Shown: positions 1 through 8,911 of the stretch, one piece after another | How the letters are laid out: the number at the start of each line of letters is the position of its first letter | How positions within the stretch are numbered: the stretch's first letter is position 1 | Origin: Aquimarina longa SW024 | GTDB taxonomy: Bacteria; Bacteroidota; Bacteroidia; Flavobacteriales; Flavobacteriaceae | Reading direction: 5' to 3' | Assembly: GCF_001401755.1 (NCBI RefSeq) | Contig: NZ_AVQK01000031.1 | Location: 1 to 62,031 of the forward strand | Length of the DNA: 62,031 nucleotides | Position numbers and translations under genes: made by a program | The notes under the pieces: model-generated | Database searches by the model: none | What the model was told of the DNA's origin: nothing | Seen by the model: only the letters and a program-made list of their open reading frames with translations

Positions 1-727
1 GGTCATCTTTAAAAAAAGGTTGTATAGAATCGTACCACTTCTTAAAATAATCTGGTTCTATATAAATCCCTTCTTGATGGATATTATGTAAATCTTTCTT
101 TTTAAGAATTTCACCTGTCTTAGCATGGATTGAATACATATAAAAATCGACATGTGTATTAGGTTTATCAACATATACACTCCATGTATATAGAGAATCA
201 TTGTCTATAAATTCCACTTCTCCTCGCTCTATAGATAGGATAGAATCTTTTTTAGGTTTTATCCGTTCTACAATCTCTAATGCTTCTCTATAGCAGATCG
301 GATACTTATCTGCCTGTCTATGATCGATTACTTTAGAGATATTGCCTAAAGTATCGTAATGGGTTTCTTTGCCTATATATTGAAAACCTTTTTCATAAAC
401 AAATTGTACACTATAGATATTTCCTGAAGGGAAATAATCTATCCATTTACCAATATTTGTTTGCTTGTTTGTTTGTTTATAACCATAAAGAAATTCATAC
501 CCTTTTGGGTATTTAGTAATTCTAATTTCATACAACTTATCATTTTTTATAAAACTACTTTTCTTATTTAGAATACTATCGTATGCTTTGGGGTTAATTT
601 TTTTTTCTTTTTCTAATAAATGATAATTAAACTCGCATAAATCGTCATTCTTAATCAATGCCTCAGTGCTTTGGCATGCTGCAGTAAGTGTACAAAATAG
701 GAGTACTGTACTTATGAGTGTTTTCAT
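1..727 (-). CDS. Partial lipoprotein with PepSY-like region; candidate immunity protein
   Basis: I translated this frame by hand. It starts ATG at 725-727, sharing TAATG with the stop of the TssD-metalloprotease gene upstream, and stays open to the left edge, so the C-terminus (beyond residue 242) is missing. The N-terminus is a lipoprotein signal (MKTLISTVLLFCTLTAAC, lipobox TAAC), placing it in the periplasm or outer membrane. Residues about 85-120 have YwqK-like W-x-D-Y-F-P-S-G spacing. Residues about 145-215 (A-L-E-I-V then W-S-V-Y-V then Y-S-I-H-A-K-T-G-E-I-L) resemble a PepSY domain, the fold used as inhibitor/propeptide by some metallopeptidases. Overlap with a toxin gene suggests immunity; that role is inference and the PepSY assignment is tentative. 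Confidence 0.7.
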   Translation of the reverse strand, partial: MKTLISTVLLFCTLTAACQSTEALIKNDDLCEFNYHLLEKEKKINPKAYDSILNKKSSFIKNDKLYEIRITKYPKGYEFLYGYKQTNKQTNIGKWIDYFPSGNIYSVQFVYEKGFQYIGKETHYDTLGNISKVIDHRQADKYPICYREALEIVERIKPKKDSILSIERGEVEFIDNDSLYTWSVYVDKPNTHVDFYMYSIHAKTGEILKKKDLHNIHQEGIYIEPDYFKKWYDSIQPFFKDD

Positions 728-2280
728 TATTTGGTGTATTTACTGTTATGTAATTTTTTCCATTGATATAGCTGCGTATGCTCTTTATCATTATTATAAT
801 CCATATAATTAGTAGTCATCCCTTTCTTAAATGTATGTGCTTGTCCCTCATTTATGACCTCTCCGTTAGCGTCTTTGGTTGTAAAGGTATGTTCTAATCC
901 TATAGCATGCATAATTTCGTGAGGAATTTCTACAGAGGTTTGCAATAATTTATTTTTTAGAAACATGGCAGATATTCCACGACCTGTTAAGGAAATACCA
1001 TTACTATACCCATCGGGATATACACTTCTTAAATAAGTGAGGTATAGCGTAATTTCATTAAAAGTGCCTCTTCTGGTTTCTGAAAGAGATAGTCTATTGA
1101 ATTGTATTAATAGGTTTATTTTTTCAGATATAGCACTCTTAATATTATCACTACTTTTAAACGATTCATCTAACTTCTTTAAATATCCTTGCTGTAGTTT
1201 ATCTATTGTGGTTAACTCCTCCTTGTTTTGTATACGTTCTTTGATAGAATAGATGTCGAGTATATCTACATCCTTATTAACAATCTTTATATCTATCAAA
1301 GCGGGATTAAACGCTTTTTTAAAATAGGCTTCTAACTTTTGTTTTGTAATTAGCTTTTCTAGTATTCTAAAATCAACCAATCCCCCCTCAATCTCCACAA
1401 ACACCCATCGTAGGGTTGCTGTTTTGGGTACTGGATGCCAGATTTCTAATGCTCCTGCGGGGTTGTTATCGGCGAGTACTCTAATCTGTGAAATATCTCC
1501 GTTATTAAGGCATCTAATGGTTACCTCATCTGCATTCTTTATATCTAGTGGATGGATATCAAAGTCAGGATGGGGTTCTATGACTACAGAGTTGTATTGC
1601 CTAGGGTTTTTGGTTTTATGTTTTAGAGATAGGGTGATTGTTTGCCCTACTCGCATACTGAGTTTGGGTACGGTATATTGTGCTGTTCCTACAGTAATCC
1701 ATGTGTAGGATTCTTTATATTTGGTTTGGTCAGAGGTACAGTTGTCTTGCAGGGTTTGGCTCCACTGATCCCAGCCATAGATTCCGTTTTTGCGATCATC
1801 GGTATTGGGGATAAAGGTGGTTGTCCATTGCTTATCGGTGTCTTCTTGTGCTGTAGGGGATACTGGGGTACTTGTGGTAAGGTCTTCTCCCCACCACTTA
1901 GAGATAATGACTTCTCCATTACGTACTACTGTACCGGCAGAAAGGGTTAAATAGTACATCGCGCCATCTGCACTACCATCCATATAGTCTAAGCGTATAC
2001 AATGGGTGTTTCTAAATTCTAGTTTTTTTAGCATTGTAGTGCCATCCCATGATTGAACTTCTATGATACAGTTTTTCATCATCGTTTTTGATAATGCCCA
2101 GTTATCAAAAAGGTGCATCCATCGGGCAATATCGGGGATTGTAATTTCATAAACTCCTCCTTGTGGAATTGAAGAAGGCATCCCGTTATAGTCTGTTTGC
2201 TGGGTTATCAACTCTTTTAGAAATAGTATGGGGGCATTATATCCATCAATATAGAGCCTCCCTATGGATCGTGTGGTCAT
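727..2280 (-). CDS. TssD (Hcp)-type T6SS tube protein fused to a metzincin-like zinc protease effector
   Basis: 517 residues. Residues 1-135 look like the Bacteroidota TssD/Hcp family: a conserved G-G-V-Y-E-I-T-I strand, W-A-L-S, a K-L-E-F-R-N stretch and a beta-rich end, so it should enter the T6SS tube. Residues about 190-300 form a beta-rich middle domain I do not recognise. The C-terminal 210 residues contain HEIMHAIGLEH (H454, E455, H458, H464), an exact HExxHxxGxxH metzincin zinc motif, followed by N-Y-M-D-Y (M493) as a possible Met-turn. It is therefore read as an evolved tube protein carrying a protease toxin. The toxin part is AT-rich while the first 300 codons are GC-rich, pointing to a swapped module. 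The substrate is unknown. A lipoprotein gene overlaps its stop. Confidence 0.85.
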   Translation of the reverse strand: MTTRSIGRLYIDGYNAPILFLKELITQQTDYNGMPSSIPQGGVYEITIPDIARWMHLFDNWALSKTMMKNCIIEVQSWDGTTMLKKLEFRNTHCIRLDYMDGSADGAMYYLTLSAGTVVRNGEVIISKWWGEDLTTSTPVSPTAQEDTDKQWTTTFIPNTDDRKNGIYGWDQWSQTLQDNCTSDQTKYKESYTWITVGTAQYTVPKLSMRVGQTITLSLKHKTKNPRQYNSVVIEPHPDFDIHPLDIKNADEVTIRCLNNGDISQIRVLADNNPAGALEIWHPVPKTATLRWVFVEIEGGLVDFRILEKLITKQKLEAYFKKAFNPALIDIKIVNKDVDILDIYSIKERIQNKEELTTIDKLQQGYLKKLDESFKSSDNIKSAISEKINLLIQFNRLSLSETRRGTFNEITLYLTYLRSVYPDGYSNGISLTGRGISAMFLKNKLLQTSVEIPHEIMHAIGLEHTFTTKDANGEVINEGQAHTFKKGMTTNYMDYNNDKEHTQLYQWKKLHNSKYTK

Positions 2281-2481
2281 AGATGATTCGGTTTTAAGAG
2301 GTACTAAAAGTAATCAAGTTATTGGGGATTGTCTATGTTTAGTATTGTTTTTCGATAAAGTACGGTTTATAGTGTATTAATAACACAATGGTTAGTATTA
2401 AGAAGGGTTTTGTAGGAGTTTTGTGTCAGATTAAGAGGTAGATAGGGATGGGATTAATCCTATTTATACGTAGGTATTATC

Positions 2482-3168
2482 TTATTCTTCTTGCTGATGT
2501 ATCGTTTTAGTTTTTGTCTTACTTTTTGGTGTGCGATAGAGTTGTCGTTTAGCAGATTGTTTATCAAATATAGTATCTGCTATGGTATTGACTTTTTGTA
2601 ATAGTGCATATAGTTCATTTAGCTGTTTGATACGTTTTGCGGTGTCTACGGTACGTGTTCTTTTTTTATGTTCTTGTTCTTTATTGATGGTTCTAAGGTT
2701 TTTGGATAATATTGGGGGTTGTTCTAATAGTGGTATGGGTATTCCTGTAGCGACAAGGGCATCGCGATGCTGATTGATAGTATCTGTGAGCCCTTCCATG
2801 TATTGCATCATCTTAGATTGGTTGTTTCTTATGTTTTTAAATCTACCAATACCAAACTGTTTTTGTATTACTTTTTCTTTTTCAAAGGCTTCGAGTACCC
2901 AGTATCTTAGTTTTTTAAAATAATTACGACAGGCTATCATCTCATTTTTTAAGGATTCTGTTTTTTGCTGTAGTTGCAAGATATTTAGCTGATCTCCACT
3001 TTCTTTATATCCTTGTGTCACTTTTTGCTCTAAATCTTCCAAAAAAGTAATGTCTAGTTTTGGGTCAAAATTAGAAAAGTGTTTAATATCATCTGTTAGA
3101 TGTGCTATTATAACATCTCCCCATTCTAATAATACACTGTCTTTTAAGTTATAATTTCGTTCTGCCAT
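2482..3168 (-). CDS. Unrecognised helical protein in the T6SS effector region
   Basis: 228 residues, start ATG after an A/T-rich leader. The protein is charged and mostly helical, with likely coiled coil around residues 55-110 (runs of Q, K, E with L/I spacing) and a very basic C-terminus (K-S-K-T-K-T-K-T). No signal peptide, membrane segment or catalytic motif was seen. It lies 200 bp upstream of the TssD-protease fusion on the same strand and may be co-transcribed with it, so a role in loading or chaperoning that effector is possible but unproven. I do not recognise a family. Confidence 0.7.
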   Translation of the reverse strand: MAERNYNLKDSVLLEWGDVIIAHLTDDIKHFSNFDPKLDITFLEDLEQKVTQGYKESGDQLNILQLQQKTESLKNEMIACRNYFKKLRYWVLEAFEKEKVIQKQFGIGRFKNIRNNQSKMMQYMEGLTDTINQHRDALVATGIPIPLLEQPPILSKNLRTINKEQEHKKRTRTVDTAKRIKQLNELYALLQKVNTIADTIFDKQSAKRQLYRTPKSKTKTKTIHQQEE

Positions 3169-3239
3169 ATTTTTATAGGTTTATTTATTATTATTTTTTT
3201 GATATATATTTATCATATACTATACTGATTGTTCTTTGT

Positions 3240-3509
3240 TTAGTTATTAATACTTACGCCATGATGTTTGATGCTAGAGATATGATGGTTAATGCTTATG
3301 CCATGATGCTTGATGCTAGAGACATGATGGTTAATGCTTACGCCATGATGTTTAACATTAGAGACATGATGGTTAATATTCGCGCTATAATGGTTGATAT
3401 TAGAGACATGATGGTTAATATTCGCGCTATAATGGTTGATATTAGAGACGTGATGGTTAATGCTCGCGCCATAATGGTTGACATTAGAGACATAATGGTT
3501 AATGCTCAT
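3240..3509 (-). CDS. Doubtful ORF of 89 aa made entirely of His/Asn-rich heptapeptide repeats
   Basis: On the strand of the neighbouring T6SS genes the 21-bp repeat translates as alternating heptads of the type S-I-N-H-H-V-S and N-I-N-H-Y-S-A. The opposite strand (3261-3554) is equally open and gives M-M-V-N-A-Y-A / M-M-F-D-A-R-D heptads. The codons are exact complements, so base variation does not clearly favour either strand. The ORF could be a small histidine-rich repeat protein or merely a minisatellite. No signal peptide or clear ribosome site is visible. Confidence 0.25.
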   Translation of the reverse strand: MSINHYVSNVNHYGASINHHVSNINHYSANINHHVSNINHYSANINHHVSNVKHHGVSINHHVSSIKHHGISINHHISSIKHHGVSINN

Positions 3510-3530
3510 GCCATGATGATTGATACAATA
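3240..3530. repeat. 21-bp tandem repeat with 42-bp higher-order period
   Basis: About thirteen 21-bp units in perfect head-to-tail phase. Two forms alternate: ATGATGnTTGATnnTAGAGAC and ATGATGGTTAATnnTCGCGCC. The first unit (about 3240) is degenerate. Since 21 is a multiple of 3, every frame is heptad-periodic and two opposite frames are open (plus 3261-3554, minus 3240-3509). There are no spacers, so it is not a CRISPR array. Confidence 0.9.
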
Positions 3531-3734
3531 ATATCATGGAAGTGCTACGAATAGTAGTATTTTACTAAAAAAAATATGAACAATTATTATTGTGTGAATA
3601 CAATAATATTATTATAGGGTAGGAGTTTTATTAACAGAAACGAATATAAAATAAATTATTTATTAAATATCTATTTTGTTAAAAAAATAAATGTTTATAG
3701 TGTGTGTACTCTATTTTATAAATATGTTACTGGA

Positions 3735-5846
3735 TTACTCTCCATTTTCTATAAGTAGTAATGCCATACGTATGGTATTATAATCTATAGCTTCTTGTAA
3801 ATGCTCGTAATATGATTTTAGGCTATCGGGATTATCGAGTTCTTTTTTAGCTTGTTTAATAGTATTGAGATCTGCATTAGAAACAAACTTTTTTAGATCG
3901 ATATCTTCATCAGCTTCATATAGTTTCATAATATGAGAAAAGATGGTTGATGCAGCTAATTGGCGCTGTGTTGCTATTTCTTCTATATCTAATCCTTGTT
4001 TATATAGGGCTAGGGTTTCTTTATGTGTATTGCCTTTGTTTTTACTTTTCTTTTTTGCTGTTTTTTCTGCAGAGAAATCTATGATGGCTTTGATAAACTG
4101 ATATCCGTAGTTTTTCATTTTTTGTTTACCAACTCCACTAATTTGCATAAACTCTTGATCTGTCATTGGTCTAAATTTTTCCATCTCCTTAAGTGTGGCA
4201 TCACTAAAAATTTGATAGGCTGGGATACCTGCTTCTTTGGCTAATTGTAGTCGTAGTTGGCGTAGTTTTTCAAAGAGGTTAGGGGCATTTCCTTTATTGA
4301 TTTGTTGTACAACGACTTGTTTTGCTTTTTCGAATTCTTGTAAGTGTGCTAGACTTACGGTTTCTTTTTCGAATAATACTTTTTGCGATAGCGAAGTGAG
4401 TTTTAGTTTATTATTTTGATGAAATGCAATTTCTAGATATCCTTGATTGATTAATTGAATGATATATTGCTGCCAATCTCTCCAGGGGATATCATTACCG
4501 ATACTATAGGTTTTGACGCTTTGATATCCTTTATCATATATTGCTGCATTCTGCGAACCTCTCAGGATATCGATTACAGTACCTATAGGTTCTTGTTCTT
4601 TGATTCTGGTAACAGTAGATAGGGCTTTTTGGGCAATAATAGTACCATCGATAATGGTTGGTGGGTTTTTACATACATCACAATTGCCACAGTCTTTTTC
4701 TACTAATTCTCCAAAATAGCTTAGTAATATTTTACGCCGACAACTAAGGGAGTCAGCATATTGTTTCATACGGTCTAGTTTGGCGAGTTGTACTTCTTGA
4801 TTGCCGGACATATTGGCAAATTTTTGTAACTGCACTACATCAGCATAGCTATGAAAAAGTAGGGTAAAGGAGGGGAGTCCGTCTCGCCCTGCACGACCAA
4901 TTTCTTGATAATATCCTTCTATATTTTTGGGTAGGTTATAGTGGATCACCCAACGTACATTAGATTTATCAATTCCCATCCCAAATGCGATTGTAGCACA
5001 GACAATCTGTACTGTGTCATTAATAAATCCTTCTTGTACTTGTGCTCTTTTTTGGTGATCGATCCCTGCGTGATATGCTGCGGCATTAAATCCTTGATTT
5101 TGTAACTTCTCTACTAACATCTCGGTAGTTTTTCTACTTAGGCAATAGATGATACCACAATCATTAGGTTTATTAGATAAAAAATCAATGATTTGTTCTA
5201 TTCTTTTGGTACCAGGGCGTACTTCTAAGCTTAGGTTTTGACGATCAAAAGAAGCGAGGTGTTGTGTGGCATTAGGAATATTTAATTGATTACAGATATC
5301 TTGGCGTGTTGCTTTATCTGCGGTTGCTGTTAATGCAATAACTGGTGTTGTAGGGAATCGTTTTTTTAGGTATCCTAATTGTGTGTATGCTGGTCTAAAA
5401 TCATGTCCCCATGAGGAGATACAATGGGCTTCATCTACGGCAATTAAGCTAATTGTTATTTGTGAGAGTACTACGTCTAAGAATGATAAGCTCTCTGGTG
5501 CTATATACAGAAGCTTAATTTCTTTGTTGGTTAGTTGCTGATAAATCTCTTGTTGTTCATTTTCATTTTGGCTACTGTTTACAAAGGCTGCTTTAATACC
5601 ATTAGCTCGTAAGCCATCTACTTGATCTTTCATTAATGCTATTAATGGAGAGATCACAAGTGTTATACCAGGTAGTAGTAGTGCGGGTAATTGGTAACAG
5701 ATAGATTTACCTCCTCCTGTAGGCATGATAACAAGGTTGTCTTTTCCTAAGAAAACGGAATCAATGATATGTTGTTGTAATGGGCGAAAACTGTCGTACC
5801 CAAAATATTCTTTTAAAGTCTGTAGTAATTGTTGTTGATCTGGCAT
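3735..5846 (-). CDS. recQ: ATP-dependent DNA helicase RecQ
   Basis: 703 residues from ATG 5846 (an upstream GTG at 5852 would add two). Superfamily 2 3'-5' helicase for recombination and fork repair. Visible: RecQ N-terminal motif 0 (F-R-P-L-Q), Walker A T-G-G-G-K-S at about residue 47, D-E-A-H box with [11 protein letters not shown] after it, motif [12 protein letters not shown], the zinc cluster C-R-R-K and C-G-N-C-D-V-C near residues 375-395, a winged-helix RQC region, and an HRDC domain near 520-600. The tail resembles the helix-turn-helix extension of longer RecQs. Length is normal for Bacteroidota. It stands alone on its strand. Confidence 0.96.
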   Translation of the reverse strand: MPDQQQLLQTLKEYFGYDSFRPLQQHIIDSVFLGKDNLVIMPTGGGKSICYQLPALLLPGITLVISPLIALMKDQVDGLRANGIKAAFVNSSQNENEQQEIYQQLTNKEIKLLYIAPESLSFLDVVLSQITISLIAVDEAHCISSWGHDFRPAYTQLGYLKKRFPTTPVIALTATADKATRQDICNQLNIPNATQHLASFDRQNLSLEVRPGTKRIEQIIDFLSNKPNDCGIIYCLSRKTTEMLVEKLQNQGFNAAAYHAGIDHQKRAQVQEGFINDTVQIVCATIAFGMGIDKSNVRWVIHYNLPKNIEGYYQEIGRAGRDGLPSFTLLFHSYADVVQLQKFANMSGNQEVQLAKLDRMKQYADSLSCRRKILLSYFGELVEKDCGNCDVCKNPPTIIDGTIIAQKALSTVTRIKEQEPIGTVIDILRGSQNAAIYDKGYQSVKTYSIGNDIPWRDWQQYIIQLINQGYLEIAFHQNNKLKLTSLSQKVLFEKETVSLAHLQEFEKAKQVVVQQINKGNAPNLFEKLRQLRLQLAKEAGIPAYQIFSDATLKEMEKFRPMTDQEFMQISGVGKQKMKNYGYQFIKAIIDFSAEKTAKKKSKNKGNTHKETLALYKQGLDIEEIATQRQLAASTIFSHIMKLYEADEDIDLKKFVSNADLNTIKQAKKELDNPDSLKSYYEHLQEAIDYNTIRMALLLIENGE

Positions 5847-5895
5847 AATCACAAAGAAAAGAAAATAGACTGATAAATGGTTTTATTTTTATCAG

Positions 5896-6048
5896 TTAAT
5901 GTTCGTCTCTGTTATAAATCCACATGGGTTGTGTTTCTCTGGCTTTTACAAGTCTTGATTTTTGATAAAAGTCAATGGCTTTACCATCTGCGATCAGCAT
6001 TTGTATATAAAAATGTCCATACTTTTCTTGTATTTTATTTAGATTCAT
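5896..6048 (-). pseudogene. 50-aa ORF resembling the C-terminal end of a GNAT acetyltransferase
   Basis: Too short for usual ORF cut-offs. Starts ATG 6048 behind an AAGGAATAAGGAAAA leader whose in-frame TAA excludes a longer reading frame, and ends at TAA 5896. The peptide has A-I-D-F-Y-Q-K and ends E-T-Q-P-M-W-I-Y, matching the F-Y-x-K-x-G-F and terminal M-W-I-Y pattern of GNAT N-acetyltransferases, but the acetyl-CoA loop and the first two thirds are absent. I read it as a gene remnant; a genuine small protein cannot be excluded. The 260 bp upstream (6049-6313) hold no ORF I can support. Confidence 0.5.
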
Positions 6049-6313
6049 TTTTCCTTATTCCTTGTTCTTGGTAATTGGGGTGTATGAGTAGATGAGGGTA
6101 GTAAACAACAAGATGTCTATCAGACAGAAATAGCATTGCCAAGTCTTACGAACTCATTGGTATCTTATGCAGAAATTAAGGTATGCGAATTGATAGGTGT
6201 TTTATGTAATACTTCGGGTTTATTGGCAGTACTCCACTTATTGGCTTTGTAGAGCGGAAGTATCTATGTTGTAGTAATATCTCGGGTATCAGAAATTTCT
6301 ATTCTCATAAATA

Positions 6314-6895
6314 CTATTTTGTTTTCTTTTGGATATATAATATAATGCTGGATAGAATTAATACCCCAGAATAGCATACAATATATAGTGCTTTATTTAG
6401 AGTTGGATCTGTGTCTGTAATGGTTTGATATATCCCAAAAATTGAAACAAATATGACTATATACAGCATTCCTGGATTTATTCCTTTTATTCTGGATTTG
6501 ATGAGTTCTTGTCGGCTTCTTAGATTGGTTGCTTGATTTTTTCTGATTTCTAATGCTTTGGGAGCATTATATACTGTTCGTATTTTGGCAATGAAGAATG
6601 GAGCAGGTATAAAAAAATAAATTCCCATTTCTATTGTGCTAAGAACATATATCTCTAATCCAGATAATACTGCCATACTGATTACAGCACCTATAATCCA
6701 CAAGGAAAATAATCGGATATTTTTTTTTAGTGATTTATCATAATCATTGATATAGCTTTTTACTTGCTGTTTGGTGCAAGAGTATCCATTAGATGTTTCA
6801 GAAGCGTAATATATATATCCTTCTCCTTTAGGATTTGGAACAAATTTAGTTGTGTATTTATGTACTAAGTTTTCTCTAATTAAGCCTATATTCAT
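6314..6895 (-). CDS. Membrane protein of unknown function
   Basis: 193 residues. Residues 1-58 are soluble and contain Y-I-Y-Y-A-S-E-T and an N-G-Y-S-C-T segment. Four hydrophobic segments follow at about 62-82, 85-105, 143-160 and 167-187, with a basic loop between the second and third. It lies 34 bp after the cysE-cysM pair on the same strand and could be read through from it. Family not recognised. Confidence 0.75.
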   Translation of the reverse strand: MNIGLIRENLVHKYTTKFVPNPKGEGYIYYASETSNGYSCTKQQVKSYINDYDKSLKKNIRLFSLWIIGAVISMAVLSGLEIYVLSTIEMGIYFFIPAPFFIAKIRTVYNAPKALEIRKNQATNLRSRQELIKSRIKGINPGMLYIVIFVSIFGIYQTITDTDPTLNKALYIVCYSGVLILSSIILYIQKKTK

Positions 6896-6928
6896 AGTGA
6901 TATTTTATGATTTTAGGTGTTTGATAAA

Positions 6929-7813
6929 TTACTCAAATAAGCTAGAACTTAGATATCGATCTCCACGATCACATATAATGGCAACTAAAGTACCTTGTGT
7001 TATAGTACTGGCTAACTTTAATGCAGCTGCAACAGATCCACCGCTACTCATACCGGCAAAGACACCTTCTTCTTTAGCAAGGCGTTTAGCCATAAGAGTT
7101 GCTTCTTCTTGGCTTACTTCGATTACTTGATCTACTTTTGATGGATTAAAAATTTTAGGGAGATATTCTTTTGGCCATTTTCGTATGCCTGGGATTTTAG
7201 CATCATCCGTAGGTTGTACACCTATAATCTGTACGTCTTTAGATTGTTCTTTTAAATAGGTAGAAGTTCCCATTATAGTACCTGTAGTTCCCATAGAGGA
7301 TACAAAGTGTGTGATAGAACCGTGTGTATCTTTCCATATTTCGGGTCCTGTAGTTTTATAATGTGCCCGCCAGTTATCATCATTAGCAAACTGATTAAGC
7401 ATTACATAGCCTCCATTAGCTACTTTTTCTTCGGCATAGTCCCTAGATCCTTCAATACCTACATCGGTAGTGGTAAGCGTAACTTTTGCTCCATAGGCAC
7501 GCATGGTTTGTACGCGTTCTATAGTGGAGTTCTCGGGCATTACTAATTCGATATCTAGCTTAAAGATTCCTGCAATCATAGCCAAAGCAATCCCAGTATT
7601 GCCGCTTGTAGCTTCAATAAGTTTAGTGTTTTGATCTATATCTCCACGATCTAACGCGGATTTTATCATGTTATATGCTGCCCGATCTTTTACACTACCT
7701 CCAGGATTATTTCCTTCTAGTTTTAGATATAGTGTAATATTAGGATTGTTTATTAAAGAAGAAGTTTTTACTAAAGGAGTATTTCCTATTAGGTCTAAAA
7801 TACTATGTGACAT
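6929..7813 (-). CDS. cysM: Cysteine synthase (O-acetylserine sulfhydrylase, CysM type)
   Basis: 294 residues. PLP enzyme making L-cysteine from O-acetylserine and sulfide or thiosulfate. Signs: G-N-T-P-L-V near the start, K-L-E-G-N-N-P-G-G-S-V-K-D-R-A with the PLP lysine at about residue 42, S-G-N-T-G-I-A phosphate loop, M-G-T-T-G-T-I glycine loop, and G-M-S-S-G-G-S-V-A-A near the end. The N-P-G-G-S-V-K-D-R form and the length favour CysM over CysK. Its ATG overlaps the stop of the serine acetyltransferase gene by one base (TAATG), so the two steps of cysteine synthesis are translationally coupled. Confidence 0.93.
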   Translation of the reverse strand: MSHSILDLIGNTPLVKTSSLINNPNITLYLKLEGNNPGGSVKDRAAYNMIKSALDRGDIDQNTKLIEATSGNTGIALAMIAGIFKLDIELVMPENSTIERVQTMRAYGAKVTLTTTDVGIEGSRDYAEEKVANGGYVMLNQFANDDNWRAHYKTTGPEIWKDTHGSITHFVSSMGTTGTIMGTSTYLKEQSKDVQIIGVQPTDDAKIPGIRKWPKEYLPKIFNPSKVDQVIEVSQEEATLMAKRLAKEEGVFAGMSSGGSVAAALKLASTITQGTLVAIICDRGDRYLSSSLFE

Positions 7814-8604
7814 TAAATAACTTTTTTAATCTTAATTTCTGAAGTGTTTGATATAATAGAGTTTTCGGGTACTGAAGAGGTGATCCACGCATTACCTCCA
7901 ATAGTGCTATTTGTTCCTATTACAGTATTGCCTCCAAGTATTGTAGCATTAGCGTATATAGTTACATTATTTTCTACGGTAGGGTGTCGTTTTACATTAC
8001 GCAGTTTTCTATCTACATATAATCCGCCAAGAGTAACTCCTTGATATATTTTTACATGATCTTTTATAATCACTGTTTCTCCAATTACAATACCTGTAGC
8101 ATGATCAATAAAAAAAGATTCTCCGATTTCTGCACCAGGATTAATATCAGTACCAGTCAATCGATGTGAGTATTCTGTCATTAATCGAGGTACAAGAGGT
8201 AAGCCAAATTTTAATAATTCATGACTTAGTCTATATATAGCTATAGCATAAAATCCGGGGTACGCCATATACACTTCTTCAATAGAATTGGCTGCAGGAT
8301 CACTTTTCATAAAAGCTTGTGCATCTAGATTTAATTTTTGTAATATATTAGGTAACTTTTCTAGAAATGATTCCCAAAGTTTATGACATGGTTTTTCGGT
8401 TTCCCAACAGGCTAACTCAACAAGTTCTTCAAAAGTTTTTTCTAGAATATCGATATGCTTTGCAACCTCTGTATCAGTATCGAACAAGGTATAAAAAAGT
8501 AACTTTGTAAAATATTCAGTTCTTTCTTTTAGCTTTAGCTTTAGGTTTGGATTCTTTTTTTGCTTTTCTATCTGGGCAATAATAAGCTCTTTTTCTTTAG
8601 TCAT
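7813..8604 (-). CDS. cysE: Serine O-acetyltransferase
   Basis: 263 residues. Acetylates L-serine to O-acetylserine, the substrate of the next gene. The C-terminal half is a left-handed beta-helix with hexapeptide repeats (I-G-E-S-F-F-I-D-H-A-T-G-I-V-I-G-E-T then V-K-I-Y-Q-G-V-T-L-G-G-L) and the catalytic D-H pair of the family. The N-terminal half is helical, as in the EpsC/CysE type found in Bacteroidota. First gene of the cysE-cysM pair, preceded by a 307-bp gap shared with the divergent CBS gene. Confidence 0.93.
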   Translation of the reverse strand: MTKEKELIIAQIEKQKKNPNLKLKLKERTEYFTKLLFYTLFDTDTEVAKHIDILEKTFEELVELACWETEKPCHKLWESFLEKLPNILQKLNLDAQAFMKSDPAANSIEEVYMAYPGFYAIAIYRLSHELLKFGLPLVPRLMTEYSHRLTGTDINPGAEIGESFFIDHATGIVIGETVIIKDHVKIYQGVTLGGLYVDRKLRNVKRHPTVENNVTIYANATILGGNTVIGTNSTIGGNAWITSSVPENSIISNTSEIKIKKVI

Positions 8605-8911
8605 CGCGGTTTTTTTGAAAACTCTAGTAAATATATAGAATAAAGAATATATAAGTGATGTTAAATAATAAATCCTTACATTTTTAGAATAATAATAACA
8701 CTATTAAGGACTTATTTAGGTTATTGTTTAATTTTTAGTTAAAGTAATCATCAAAAACTAAAAATTATTAAAAATAGTGAAGAATGTATATATATAAGAA
8801 GTCTTATTTAAATAAAAAATGATGAGCATTTTCTTATCTATAGACTGATATTTGTCATATTTTTTTTATGTATAGGGTGGTATATTCACTATAGAATTTA
8901 AACTTAATAAG
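8605..8911. other. Divergent intergenic region between cysE and the CBS gene
   Basis: Very AT-rich. It must carry both divergent promoters, but I found no clean TTTG/TAnnTTTG pair on either strand, no convincing riboswitch and no open reading frame. Confidence 0.4.

Noticed and set aside
1424..1950. Plus-strand ORFs inside the TssD-protease gene
   Set aside because: Shadows of the real gene in a GC-rich stretch; no conserved features or starts.
3240..3530. CRISPR array
   Set aside because: Units are contiguous 21-mers without spacers and no cas genes are present.
3261..3554. Plus-strand Met-rich heptad ORF as a gene
   Set aside because: It is the exact complement of the minus-strand repeat and has no supporting signal; coding is undecided, so only the repeat is firmly annotated.
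8605..8911. Cysteine- or SAM-responsive riboswitch before cysE
   Set aside because: No recognisable conserved core or stem arrangement was found.
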